53,129 nt of DNA from JBDUDK01 sp040002995 (GTDB lineage: Bacteria > Actinomycetota > Acidimicrobiia > Acidimicrobiales > Ilumatobacteraceae). The notes beneath the pieces were generated by a model. It had not been told where the DNA came from, ran no database searches, and saw only the letters and a program-made list of their open reading frames with translations. Where the stretch lies: the NCBI GenBank assembly GCA_040002995.1, contig JBDUDK010000038.1:1-53129 (forward strand). Reading direction: 5' to 3'. Numbering within the stretch: the first letter of the stretch is position 1; every line of letters begins with the position of its first letter. Position numbers and translations under genes: made by a program. Shown here piece after piece: positions 6,563-14,935 of this stretch.

Positions 6563-7387
6563 ATGTGGCTGACGTGGAACTGGGCCGTACTCGTAGCGGC
6601 CCTCCTCACGGCGGCCGTCGTGTTCACACGGCCGAACGGACGCCACTGGCTCGTGGTCGCCAGGGCGTTCGCGAAAGAGACGGCGCTAATCTTTTCGCTC
6701 TACGCGATCTGGCAGCTCGCCGGCACACTCTCCGTCGTGCAGGTCAACGGAGCGCGAGGCCGCGGTCTGTGGATATGGCACGCGCAGCGGGACCTCCACT
6801 TCCCGAGCGAGCTCACGTTTCAGAAGGCCGTCCTCCCCCATCCGCTGATCGTGCAGTTCTTCAACGGCTACTACGCCATCATGCACGTGCCGGCGCTCGT
6901 CATCTTCCTGATCTGGCTCTTCGTTCGTCACCGCGATCGCTACGGAAGCGTGAGGAACGCGATCGCGCTCCTCACCGGCATTTGCCTGGTCATCCAGCTG
7001 ATTCCTGTGGCGCCGCCTCGCATGTTCCCAGCGCTCGGATTCGTGGATACCGCGAAGCTCTACAACCAGTCGGTCTACGGGGCCGTCGGTAGCGGCCTCG
7101 CCGACCAACTCTCGGCCATGCCGTCGGTGCACGTCGGCTGGGCCGTGGCGGTGGGCCTGGTCGCCGTGCAAGTCAGCCGTAGCCGGTGGCGATGGCTCGC
7201 GCTCATTCACCCCATCCTGACGGTGCTAGCGGTGACCGTCACCGCCAATCACTGGTGGCTCGACGGTGTCGTCGCCGTCGCCATTCTCCTGTTCGTCATG
7301 GCCGCCCAACGCGGGGTTCGGGCTGCGCGGCGGCGATACCCGACGTCCTGGCAGGAAGTGAGCCTCGAGGCCCAAGCGGTGAGCTAG
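6563..7387 (+). CDS. PAP2 / inositolphosphotransferase-like membrane phosphatase
   Basis: Polytopic membrane protein of 274 residues related to the PAP2_3 (Aur1/Ipt1) branch of phosphatidic-acid phosphatase-like proteins. Several membrane helices are visible (for example residues 5-22, about 105-120 and 130-146). The catalytic blocks are intact: APPRMFPALGFVDT, LSAMPSVHVGW (second His motif) and VTANHWWLDG (third His motif). Likely roles are head-group transfer or dephosphorylation of a lipid phosphate at the outer face; the substrate is unknown. GAGGAGGG precedes the ATG. The stop shares the tetranucleotide CTAG with the stop of the convergent Rieske gene. Confidence 0.9.
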   Translation: MWLTWNWAVLVAALLTAAVVFTRPNGRHWLVVARAFAKETALIFSLYAIWQLAGTLSVVQVNGARGRGLWIWHAQRDLHFPSELTFQKAVLPHPLIVQFFNGYYAIMHVPALVIFLIWLFVRHRDRYGSVRNAIALLTGICLVIQLIPVAPPRMFPALGFVDTAKLYNQSVYGAVGSGLADQLSAMPSVHVGWAVAVGLVAVQVSRSRWRWLALIHPILTVLAVTVTANHWWLDGVVAVAILLFVMAAQRGVRAARRRYPTSWQEVSLEAQAVS

Positions 7388-8484
7388 TCGAGATACGGAT
7401 CGACGGCGTCGCGCACCAAGTCGGCGAATAGCTGGATGGCCACCTCATGGCGGGGGCTCAGCTGTCCGGATTTGTACATGCCCGACGTCAGGTTGCGCTG
7501 CACGTGCTCGCAGGCCAGTACGTCCTCATCGGCGACTTCTTCGGACTCCTTCACGAGCGCCTCGATGCCGACGGCGTCGTCGGCGAAGAAGTACTCGAAG
7601 ATCAGGTCGCAGTGGTCGTGGCCGCGCGGCAACCACCGCTCGATCGCCATGCCCCCGGCGAAGATGTTGAACGAGAACGACGGCCAGAAGTAACCCCAAA
7701 CTCCGGTCCACTCGGTGCCGTCGCGCGGCGGCGCGTAGTGGATGTTCCAGCGCGCGTCGTTCGCTCCCACCCGTACCCGGTACGCGAGCGGATCGACCGC
7801 CCGCGCCAAAGTGTCGGCGTGGATCAACGGGAGGTGGTAACCCTCGTTGAAGTTGTCGGCGTACGTCTTCCAGTTCGCGGCGAGCGTCCGCACAGACTTC
7901 GAGTGGAAGCGGTACGTCTCGATGGGGTAGCCGTCGCACTCAGCGGGAAAATCGCCGAGCCACTCGTGCAGATCGGCGGTGTCGCGATCAAGGCACACGA
8001 ACACCATGCCCCTCCAACTCGCGACGCGGATGGGCGTGAGGCTGGGGTTGCCCTCGACCTCGCCCCCGAAGTCGCGTGCCTTTAACAGCGAGCCGTCACC
8101 GCGAAACGCCCAGCCGTGATACCGACACACGAGGTTGGCCTGACACCCCTCACCGTCCCAGACGATCGGACCCGCGCGGTGAGGACAAACGTTGTGGAAG
8201 CCGCGCAGCGTTTCGTCGGGCGCACGCTGTACGAAGATCGGCCAACCGGCGAGGTTCTCGGTGACGTAGTCGCCCACGTTGAGCAGCTGATGGTCGTAGG
8301 CCACAAGATTCCACGCCGGCGCGAAAATCGTGTTGCGCTCGATGGCGAACACCGCACTATCGGTGTAGTAGCGGGCGGCCAGCGTCTGGACGGGCTCCAC
8401 CGGGCGAGCGTACAAGCCCGCCGTTCGCGATTCTCGTACCGGACGCTCGGGCGCCTCACGATCTGTGCCTGGCGGGCGATGCAT
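7384..8484 (-). CDS. Rieske-type aromatic ring-hydroxylating oxygenase, catalytic subunit
   Basis: Oxygenase component using a [2Fe-2S] Rieske centre and a mononuclear iron. The Rieske ligands are visible as CPHRAG (Cys100, His102) and CRYHGW (Cys120, His123). The iron site motif NFNEGYHLPLIHAD supplies His217 and His222. Length 366 residues is usual. A reductase or ferredoxin partner is not encoded nearby, so electron supply must come from elsewhere. Relatives act on aromatic acids, quaternary amines (choline/carnitine type) or steroids; the substrate is not deducible. The start MHRPPGT is the only ATG before the conserved YARPVEPVQTLAARYYTD region. Confidence 0.93.
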   Translation of the reverse strand: MHRPPGTDREAPERPVRESRTAGLYARPVEPVQTLAARYYTDSAVFAIERNTIFAPAWNLVAYDHQLLNVGDYVTENLAGWPIFVQRAPDETLRGFHNVCPHRAGPIVWDGEGCQANLVCRYHGWAFRGDGSLLKARDFGGEVEGNPSLTPIRVASWRGMVFVCLDRDTADLHEWLGDFPAECDGYPIETYRFHSKSVRTLAANWKTYADNFNEGYHLPLIHADTLARAVDPLAYRVRVGANDARWNIHYAPPRDGTEWTGVWGYFWPSFSFNIFAGGMAIERWLPRGHDHCDLIFEYFFADDAVGIEALVKESEEVADEDVLACEHVQRNLTSGMYKSGQLSPRHEVAIQLFADLVRDAVDPYLD

Positions 8485-8597
8485 GCCTACAACGGTACGA
8501 AACTACGCGCCCCGAAAACCGTCATGGCCGCCTGTCTGTTTCCGGGGACCGACGTGTTCTACCCTTGGCCGGCACGCGGGCGGCGTGTGCATTTCCT

Positions 8598-9848
8598 ATG
8601 CCTGACTTGCTCGAGCCCGTCGTCGTCCCGTTAGAGGGACAAAAACCCCGGCCGAAAAAGACGCCGAGGCTACAACCCGCGTTCCACGTGCTCATGGTGG
8701 GCATCATCGGCTACGTCGGCGCGCTCTTGCTCAACGCCGACAACCTCCGCGCCATGGCCGACCGCCAACCGTTCGGGCGAGCGCGCGATGTGCTGATCGC
8801 GCTCGTGAAGCCGGTCCAGTCGCTCGGCCATGCGTTGTACCTCGACGAGCCGGGCCTCGCGATCCGATCGATCAGGGAGCCGAATCGCGGCCACGTGGAG
8901 ACGGTCGTCGTGGCCGACGCGCCCACGACAACCACCACGCCGAGCACGACCATCGCGCGCACAACGACGACCGTTGCGGTCGCCACGACGCCACCGCCGC
9001 CGTCGACCGTCGCGGTGGGCACCACGGTGCCCCCGCCTCCCGTCACCGCCCCCCCACCGCCGCCGCCCACCACGTTGCGGATCCCCACCAGCGCGGACCC
9101 GCTGCGCATCTGGGTAGGAGGCGATTCGCTCGCGATCGGGTTGGGCGATTCGCTCGCGCGCCTCACGGGGTCTCAGACAAGCCTGTCGTCGAGGTCCGAC
9201 GCCCGGATCTCGACAGGTCTTACGCGCCCCGACTATTTCGATTGGCCTACCGAGATCGCGCGCGTGGTCCGCGAAGAGAACCCCGAAGTGATGGTGGTGA
9301 TGTTCGGCGCCAACGACCCGCAAGCCATCCAGATCGGCGACAGCGTCTTTCGGATCGACAGCCCCGAATGGCAGACCGAGTACCGTCGACGGGTCGCGGT
9401 AGTGATGGACACCGTCGCACCTACCCGCCCTCTGATCTGGGTCGGTCAGCCCGCCATGCGCTCCGACGACTTCGATCGCAAGATGCAGATCCTCGATTCC
9501 ATCTACGCCGACGAGGCGAGCAAACATCCAAACGTCACCTACATCGATACGCGCGCCATCTTCGGCGCGACATACAGCGCGTATCTCGGTGATGGTTCCG
9601 ATGCCGTGAAAGTGAGGGCGGCCGACGGCATCCACTTCAACATCAACGGCTACGACCGCCTCGCCGATGCCGTCGCCGCTGAGGTCACCCGACTGACGAC
9701 ACCCCCGCCGACCACAACCACCACCATGGCGCCCACCACCACGATCCCGCCCACCACGACCATTCCGCCGACTACGGCTGCCCCCACCACGGCCGCCCCG
9801 ACGACGACGGTGGCGCCGCCGCCTCCGATCACACCACCTGCCACCTAG
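8598..9848 (+). CDS. membrane-anchored SGNH/GDSL-type hydrolase with Pro/Thr-rich linkers
   Basis: Extracytoplasmic esterase/acyl-hydrolase-like protein of 416 residues. One membrane segment near the N-terminus (HVLMVGIIGYVGALLL) is followed by a linker rich in Thr and Pro (about residues 105-165). The SGNH domain follows, with block I VGGDSLAIGLGDSL (Ser nucleophile), block III VMFGANDP and block V ADGIHFNINGYDRLA (catalytic Asp/His). A second Thr/Pro tail ends the protein. The architecture matches DUF459-like SGNH proteins of actinobacteria, thought to edit acyl groups on envelope glycans (family-based inference). ATG at 8598 preferred over an upstream TTG at 8565. Confidence 0.88.
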   Translation: MPDLLEPVVVPLEGQKPRPKKTPRLQPAFHVLMVGIIGYVGALLLNADNLRAMADRQPFGRARDVLIALVKPVQSLGHALYLDEPGLAIRSIREPNRGHVETVVVADAPTTTTTPSTTIARTTTTVAVATTPPPPSTVAVGTTVPPPPVTAPPPPPPTTLRIPTSADPLRIWVGGDSLAIGLGDSLARLTGSQTSLSSRSDARISTGLTRPDYFDWPTEIARVVREENPEVMVVMFGANDPQAIQIGDSVFRIDSPEWQTEYRRRVAVVMDTVAPTRPLIWVGQPAMRSDDFDRKMQILDSIYADEASKHPNVTYIDTRAIFGATYSAYLGDGSDAVKVRAADGIHFNINGYDRLADAVAAEVTRLTTPPPTTTTTMAPTTTIPPTTTIPPTTAAPTTAAPTTTVAPPPPITPPAT

Positions 9849-10231
9849 CCGGCGCGGTTGCGCATGCCATCGGCGACGGGGACGAAGTAGCCCCACAACT
9901 CGTCCGCCGCTTCCGCCGCGAGTCCCTCGTTGATCGCGTCGACCACGGCGGCCCTCATGTGCGTAAGCCAGCGGTCTCGCGCCGCGGAGTCGATGGCGAA
10001 CGGCGCGTGCCTAAGCCGTAGGCGGGGATGTCCCCGCTCGTCGGAATACGTGGTGGGTCCGCCCCAGTACTGGATCAGGAAAAGGGTGAGCCGGCGTCGG
10101 GGACCGCGAAGGTCGTCGGCGTCAGGATACAGCGCGAGCAATTCAGGATCGGTGGCGACGCCGTCGTAGAAGCGGTCGACCAGGCGTTCAAAGAAGGCCG
10201 AGCCGCCGACGCGTTCGTACAACGTCTCCAT
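9845..10231 (-). CDS. glbO: group II truncated haemoglobin
   Basis: Oxygen-binding 2-on-2 haem protein of 128 residues. It begins METLYERVGGSAFFERLVDR, then shows FYDGVATDPELLALYP, the LFLIQYWGGPTTYSDERGHP stretch, LRLRHAPFAI with the proximal His, and RDRWLTHM with the Trp at G8 typical of the TrHbO group. Start at the ATG 10229-10231 because family members begin a few residues before LYERVGG. Its stop overlaps that of the SGNH hydrolase as CTAG, and it is divergent from the O-methyltransferase with 33 bases between starts. Likely roles are oxygen or NO chemistry; the physiological partner is unknown. Confidence 0.93.
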   Translation of the reverse strand: METLYERVGGSAFFERLVDRFYDGVATDPELLALYPDADDLRGPRRRLTLFLIQYWGGPTTYSDERGHPRLRLRHAPFAIDSAARDRWLTHMRAAVVDAINEGLAAEAADELWGYFVPVADGMRNRAG

Positions 10232-10264
10232 GCTGGCAGTCTGGCGGATCGATACGGTGCCGGC

Positions 10265-10924
10265 ATGGCTGACACGAGATCGTTCCGGCTGTCCTCGGAG
10301 ATCCACGACTACCTCATCGCTCACGGGACCCGTCCGGACACGGTCCTGCACGACCTGATCGAGGAGACAAACGCCCTCGGCGGCGTCGCCCGGATGCAGA
10401 TTTCACCGGAGCAAGGTGCGTTCATGACCATGCTCACGTCGCTGATGGGAGCCCGCCACGCCATTGAGATCGGCACGTTCACCGGCTACTCGTCGTTGTG
10501 CGTGGCGCGCGGGTTGCCTCCGGACGGCCGCATGCTGTGCTGCGACCAAAGCGATGAGTGGACGTCGATCGCCCGCAAGTACTGGGACCGAGGCGGAGTC
10601 GCCGACAAGATCGAACTTCGCGTCGGGCCCGCTCTCGACACGCTCGACGCGCTCCCGGCCGAGCCCACCTTCGATCTGGCCTTCATTGATGCCGACAAGA
10701 CCAACTACCTGAACTATCTCGATCGATTGATTCCCCGGCTACGCACCGGCGGATTGATCCTCGTCGACAACGTGTTGTGGTCCGGTCGCGTCCTGGACGA
10801 CGACGCCAACGACGCCGATACCGCCGCCATCAAGCGTTTCAACGACCACGTCGCGGCCGACCCGCGATTCGAGGTGGTCATGTTGCCCGTGGGTGACGGG
10901 CTCTCGCTGATCCGGCCGCGCTAA
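10265..10924 (+). CDS. SAM-dependent O-methyltransferase (caffeoyl-CoA/catechol type)
   Basis: Class I methyltransferase of 219 residues of the Methyltransf_3 family, which methylates catechol-type hydroxyls with a divalent cation. Motifs seen are QGAFMTMLTSLMGARHAIEI leading into GTFTGYSSLCVARGLP (SAM binding), MLCCDQSDEW (acidic residue for ribose), FDLAFIDADKTNY (metal ligands) and LILVDNVLWSGRV. Start at ATG 10265, where MADTRSFRLSSEIHDYL matches the family N-terminus; an upstream frame extension overlaps the divergent haemoglobin gene and is not credible. Substrate unknown, since most bacterial members are uncharacterised. Confidence 0.94.
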   Translation: MADTRSFRLSSEIHDYLIAHGTRPDTVLHDLIEETNALGGVARMQISPEQGAFMTMLTSLMGARHAIEIGTFTGYSSLCVARGLPPDGRMLCCDQSDEWTSIARKYWDRGGVADKIELRVGPALDTLDALPAEPTFDLAFIDADKTNYLNYLDRLIPRLRTGGLILVDNVLWSGRVLDDDANDADTAAIKRFNDHVAADPRFEVVMLPVGDGLSLIRPR

Positions 10925-10938
10925 GAAAATTCGGGCAA

Positions 10939-11802
10939 TTAGGAGAACTCCGGCGACGACCAGCCCGGGAACACGTCGGGGAGGCCATCGCTCACGCGCA
11001 CGGGAAATACGGCGGCCCGCTTCTCGAGGAAGCTGACCACGCCCTCGCGGGCATCGGCGCTCGCACCACGGGCCGCGATCGCACGCGAGTCGACCATGTG
11101 CGCGTCCATTGGATGAGACGCCCCGAGCATCCGCCACAGCATGAGGCGTGACAAGGCAACCGAGACCGGCGCGGTGTTCTCGGCGATCTCGGCCGCGATG
11201 GCGCGCGCCGCGGGCAGTAGGGCATCGGGCTCGTGCACGCTGCGCACCAGCCCCGCCGCAAGAGCTTCCTCCGCGCCAAACACGCGACCCGTGAAGACCC
11301 ACTCGGCCGCTTGGCTAATCCCAACGACACGAGGGAGGAACCACGACGAGCACGCCTCGGGGACGATGCCGCGCCGGGCGAAGACGAAGCCGATCTTCGC
11401 GGCGGTGGAGGCCAGCCGTATGTCCATCGGCAGGGTCATCGTGACGCCGACGCCGACGGCAGGCCCGTTGATCGCAGCTATCACCGGCTTCTTCGACTCG
11501 AAGATCCGCAACGTGACCAAGCCGCCGCCGTCGCGGGACACTTGCTGGGCGCCAGCAGGCTCACCGCCTCCGCCGCGAGAGAACGTTTCGCCCCCGCTGG
11601 AGAGATCAGCGCCCGCGCAGAACCCTCGCCCCGCGCCCGTGACGATCACCGCGCGGACATCATCGTTCGCGTCGGTCTCGTCGAACGCATCAATCATTTC
11701 GTTCATCATCGTGCCGGTGAACGCGTTCAACTTGTCCGGCCGGTTGAGCGTGATCGTGGCAATGTTGTCGCTGACGTCGAAAGCAATCTGAGTGGTCTGC
11801 AC
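10939..11802 (-). CDS. enoyl-CoA hydratase/isomerase (crotonase) family protein
   Basis: Crotonase-fold enzyme of 287 residues acting on acyl-CoA thioesters. Visible are the N-terminal IATITLNRPDKLNAFTGTMM, the oxyanion-hole strand GAGRGFCAGADLSS, the second block NGPAVGVGVTMTLPMDIRLAS, and RRGIVPEACSSWFLPRVVG with a Glu at the usual catalytic position. A Gly-rich loop (SRGGGGEPAGAQQ) is inserted after the first block. Start is ATG at 11802. It converges on the O-methyltransferase with 14 bases between stops and lies 15 bases downstream of the stop of the small secreted-protein gene on the same strand. Confidence 0.94.
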   Translation of the reverse strand: MQTTQIAFDVSDNIATITLNRPDKLNAFTGTMMNEMIDAFDETDANDDVRAVIVTGAGRGFCAGADLSSGGETFSRGGGGEPAGAQQVSRDGGGLVTLRIFESKKPVIAAINGPAVGVGVTMTLPMDIRLASTAAKIGFVFARRGIVPEACSSWFLPRVVGISQAAEWVFTGRVFGAEEALAAGLVRSVHEPDALLPAARAIAAEIAENTAPVSVALSRLMLWRMLGASHPMDAHMVDSRAIAARGASADAREGVVSFLEKRAAVFPVRVSDGLPDVFPGWSSPEFS

Positions 11803-11817
11803 GACCCGGGAAGCTAC

Positions 11818-12240
11818 TCAGCTCCCGCTGGTGGTCGTGACCGGTGCCGGAGTCTCGACCGGCGCCGTCGCCTCCGCGCCAGTTGCGACGGCGGCGGTCG
11901 GCGCGGCGGTGGTCGACGGCTCGGTCACCGCGGCGCGATAGCCGTCGTCGCCACTGTCGTCGGGGTGTTCGTCGTCTCGCTCGTACTCTCCTTGGTACGC
12001 CGAGCTGACTGGCGCGGGCACCGTGGCGACGGCCAAGGGCGGCCCCGTCGTGGGCGGCGTCGTTGTGGGAGTGGTCGCGCTCGTCGGGCTGCTCGTGCCG
12101 GAGGCCGTCAGGGGGAAGACGGCAAAAATCGCCGCGCTACCGACCGCGGCTGCCCCGAGCGCGGCGCGGCGAGCGCGAACCGCAGGGTGGCGACGGGTGA
12201 GGCGCTCGGAGTCAGTCGTCGTCGTGTTCTGAGCCGCCAT
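11818..12240 (-). CDS. small secreted or membrane-anchored Thr/Pro-rich protein, unknown function
   Basis: 140 residues, no recognised domain. After a basic start (MAAQNTTTTDSERLTRRHPA) comes a hydrophobic segment RRAALGAAAVGSAAIFAVF that could be a signal sequence or single membrane anchor. The rest is low-complexity Thr, Ser, Pro and Ala with one acidic patch (YERDDEHPDDSGDDGY). The start is placed at ATG 12240, so it overlaps the 3' end of the next gene upstream by 29 bases. The two probably form one operon, divergent from the two-component genes. Exported location is inferred from composition; no function is claimed. Confidence 0.6.
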   Translation of the reverse strand: MAAQNTTTTDSERLTRRHPAVRARRAALGAAAVGSAAIFAVFPLTASGTSSPTSATTPTTTPPTTGPPLAVATVPAPVSSAYQGEYERDDEHPDDSGDDGYRAAVTEPSTTAAPTAAVATGAEATAPVETPAPVTTTSGS

Positions 12241-12694
12241 CGCCCGAACCGTGGTCATCGCCCTGATGCACCGTCGTGCTGGTGCTCGCGTGGTCGCTCG
12301 ACCAATCGTCACTGGATTCGTCGGCACCGGGTTCGTGACCGGATCCGGTGGTGGACTTCACCGTGGTCGACGAGCTCGCCGAGGGAGCGGCGGTGGCCGA
12401 CTCCGACTCCGTCTCGGTTTCGCTGCCCGGCTCGACACTCACCGGCGGCGTGCCGGCGACCCTGGTCGTGGCGTCGTCATGGCCAGGAGTCGAGGTCGGC
12501 TGGACAGCCGCGATAGCGCCAGAAACTGCAGCGTCGGTCGCCGACGTGGTCGGGGTAGGAACGGTGAGCGTGCCGATATCCGGCCCGTGGCGATTGCTCC
12601 GCAGGAGCCCCATATTGGTGGCGCCCGCCGCCGTCGCCGCGCCAAGGACGATCGCGGTGGTGGCAGCGATGGTTAGCGCCTTCTTGCGTTGCAT
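12212..12694 (-). CDS. small exported Ser/Thr-rich protein with Asp/His-rich tail, unknown function
   Basis: 160 residues with a clear Sec-type signal peptide (MQRKKALTIAATTAIVLGAA followed by an Ala-rich cleavage region). The mature part is low complexity: Thr/Val/Ala, then an acidic Ser/Glu/Asp-rich stretch, ending in DDHGSGDGGSEHDDD. The Asp/His cluster could bind divalent metal or bring a strong negative charge to the cell surface; this is inference. The ribosome site AGGAGA sits 8 bases before the ATG. It is transcribed away from the response regulator gene across a 160-base divergent region, which makes it a candidate target of that system. Confidence 0.72.
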   Translation of the reverse strand: MQRKKALTIAATTAIVLGAATAAGATNMGLLRSNRHGPDIGTLTVPTPTTSATDAAVSGAIAAVQPTSTPGHDDATTRVAGTPPVSVEPGSETETESESATAAPSASSSTTVKSTTGSGHEPGADESSDDWSSDHASTSTTVHQGDDHGSGDGGSEHDDD

Positions 12695-12854
12695 CCGTGC
12701 CCGTCTCCTATTTTAGCCGGCACTCCCCTGACCGGCCTCGGCCCCGTTCGGCCTGACGCCAAGGGTACGGAACCCCCTTTACGGACGTACGACGGGTTCA
12801 GTAAGGCTTTGGCAAAGATCAGCATGGCGCTGTCCGATGCGCGATCGTGGACGG

Positions 12855-13523
12855 GTGCACGTATTGCTTGTCGAGGACGATACGGCGATTGCCACACCTC
12901 TCGCGAAGGGACTCCAACGCGAGGGGCTCACCGTTACCCGGGTCGGCACGGGCATCGGTGCGCTTGAGTTGCTCGCCACTGTCGACCTTGTCCTGCTCGA
13001 TCTTGGGTTGCCGGATATCGACGGATACGAGGTCTGCCGGCAGATCCGCGCCACGTCGACGGTTCCGATCATCGTCGTAACCGCCCGTGGCGAGGAGGTC
13101 GACCGGGTCATCGGCCTCGAGCTCGGCGCCGACGACTACGTCGTGAAGCCATTCGGCCTACGGGAGCTCATCGCCCGCATTCGGGCCGTCACCCGACGCA
13201 CGGTGGGCGCCGGTGGCAGCGGCGACCCCGATGTGCGCACCATCGGTCCCCTCGTCATCGACCGCCGCACCCACCGGGCGACACTCGATGCCGAGGCGCT
13301 CGAGCTCACGCCGAAGGAGTTCGACCTCCTCGCTTTTCTCGCGTCCGATCCGGGGCGCACACGTAGCCGGCGCGAGATCCTCGAGGAAGTCTGGGACCCG
13401 CACTGGTACGGCCCGAGCAAGACCCTCGACGTGCACATGGCCTCCTTACGCAAGAAGCTCGGCGATCCCGGCTGGGTCGAGACCGTACGGGGAGTGGGTT
13501 TCCGGCTGCGCGACGACGCATGA
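12855..13523 (+). CDS. two-component response regulator, OmpR/PhoB family
   Basis: Cytosolic DNA-binding regulator. The receiver domain opens with VHVLLVEDD, has the phospho-acceptor Asp in LVLLDLGLPDIDG (Asp49 from this start), the Thr in IIVVTARG and the Lys in DDYVVKPFG. The C-terminal winged helix (ELTPKEFDLLAFLASDPGRT, SKTLDVHMASLRKKL, VRGVGFRL) is complete. The GTG at 12855 gives the usual short lead before VLLVEDD; an ATG 18 bases upstream (12837) is the alternative. The stop overlaps the kinase start (ATGA at 13520-13523). It sits divergent from the two small secreted-protein genes. Confidence 0.95.
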   Translation: MHVLLVEDDTAIATPLAKGLQREGLTVTRVGTGIGALELLATVDLVLLDLGLPDIDGYEVCRQIRATSTVPIIVVTARGEEVDRVIGLELGADDYVVKPFGLRELIARIRAVTRRTVGAGGSGDPDVRTIGPLVIDRRTHRATLDAEALELTPKEFDLLAFLASDPGRTRSRREILEEVWDPHWYGPSKTLDVHMASLRKKLGDPGWVETVRGVGFRLRDDA

Positions 13524-14935
13524 CCCGGCGTTTGGTCGTCGGTTATCTGGCGATCACGTTATTGGTGCTGGCGATATTGGAGATCCCGCTGGCCCTCACG
13601 TACTCCAAACGCCAGCTCGAGCACGTCATGCGAGGCATCGAACACGATGCGTACGTCATGGCGACGGTCGCCCAGGCACCTCTCGACGGAAAGGTGTCCT
13701 TCACCGAGCTGGACGCTCGGGCCGCGGCGTATCAGCGCGACAACCACGGTCGGGTCGTCGTGGTCGACAAGAACGGCGACGCCAAGATCGACACCCAACC
13801 GCCCACAGGCAAGGAGAACCAAGAGCGCAACTTCAACAACAAGGAGCGTCCGGAGTTCGTCGCGGCGCTTAGCGGAAAGATCATGAGCGGCAGCCGGGAC
13901 TCGGAGAAGACACTCCACGCGCGGTTCGTGTATGTGGCGGTCCCGGTGCTGTCGGGCGGCGCGCTCCTCGGCGCTCTCCGGATCAGCTACCCGATCGGTA
14001 GCACCTACGCCCAGATTCACAGCTACTGGCTCGTACTTGTCCTGCTCGCGCTCGTGACGCTCGCTGCCGTCACGCTCGTCGGGGTCGTCGTCGCCCGCTG
14101 GATGAACGGCCCCTTGCTCGCAGTGCAGCACTCGGCCGTCGCTCTCGGACGCGGCGATCTCATGGCGCGGGCACCCACCCATCACGGGCCCTCAGAGGTG
14201 CGCGAGCTCGCGGCGTCGTTCAATCGGACGGCCACCCGCCTGCAGCAGCTCATCAGCAGCCAGGACGCGTTCGTGGCCGACGCGTCCCATCAGCTGCGTA
14301 CGCCGTTGACGGCGCTGCGACTGCGACTCGAGAACCTCGAAGGGGAGATGACCGCCGAGTCCGCCGAAGATCTCGAAGCCGCGATGGCCGAAACCGATCG
14401 GCTTTCGAGGTTGGTGAACGGCCTTCTCGCCCTCGCCCGGGCCGAGCGCGGAGGCGGCACCGACCAGCGAGAAGTCGTGCGGCTGGAAGCGATTTTCGCC
14501 GACCGCCAACGCACGTGGCAGCCGTTCGCCGCCGAGCGTGCGATCGCCGTGGAGGTCGACGCCGCGCCCGAGCTCGCGGTGACAGCGACGCCCGACCACC
14601 TCACGCAGGTACTCGACAACCTGATAGCGAACGCACTCGACGCCAGTCCCGACAACAGCACGATCACGCTCGCGGCCCGCCCCGGCGGACTCACAGCCAC
14701 CATCCACGTCATCGATCAGGGACCCGGCCTCACCGCCGAGCAACGCGCAAGGGCGTTCGATCGGTTCTGGCGAGCCGACGAGTCGCGGAGCGGCTTTGGG
14801 AGCACCGGGCTCGGGCTTTCGATTGTGGAGAAATTCGTGCGGGCCGACGGCGGCTCCATCGAGTTGCTCGATGCCCCTCAACACGGACTCGACGTCGCCG
14901 TCACACTCCCGCGTCCGCCCGTTCCGCCCCGCTGA
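13520..14935 (+). CDS. sensor histidine kinase
   Basis: Membrane kinase partner of the regulator just upstream, 471 residues. There are two membrane helices (about 5-27 and 169-193) around an extracytoplasmic sensor domain of about 140 residues, a HAMP segment after RWMNGPLLAV, and the H-box FVADASHQLRTPL with His257. The N-box NLIANALDASP, G1 VIDQGPGL, F-box RAFDRFWR and G2 GSTGLGLSIV are all intact. The sensor part holds a charged stretch (KENQERNFNNKERPEF). The ligand is unknown. The stop TGA is directly adjacent to the stop of convergent ftsX. Confidence 0.95.
   Translation: MTRRLVVGYLAITLLVLAILEIPLALTYSKRQLEHVMRGIEHDAYVMATVAQAPLDGKVSFTELDARAAAYQRDNHGRVVVVDKNGDAKIDTQPPTGKENQERNFNNKERPEFVAALSGKIMSGSRDSEKTLHARFVYVAVPVLSGGALLGALRISYPIGSTYAQIHSYWLVLVLLALVTLAAVTLVGVVVARWMNGPLLAVQHSAVALGRGDLMARAPTHHGPSEVRELAASFNRTATRLQQLISSQDAFVADASHQLRTPLTALRLRLENLEGEMTAESAEDLEAAMAETDRLSRLVNGLLALARAERGGGTDQREVVRLEAIFADRQRTWQPFAAERAIAVEVDAAPELAVTATPDHLTQVLDNLIANALDASPDNSTITLAARPGGLTATIHVIDQGPGLTAEQRARAFDRFWRADESRSGFGSTGLGLSIVEKFVRADGGSIELLDAPQHGLDVAVTLPRPPVPPR

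Noticed and set aside
8930..9840. CRISPR-like or tandem DNA repeats made of ACC/ACG/CCG triplets
   Set aside because: These are codons for the Thr/Pro-rich linkers of the SGNH protein; no regular spacer-repeat structure exists.
12700..12716. TAAAAT as -10 of the small secreted-protein operon
   Set aside because: It lies directly against the ribosome site AGGAGA, so transcription would start inside it; a true promoter is probably further upstream, but none is clear.
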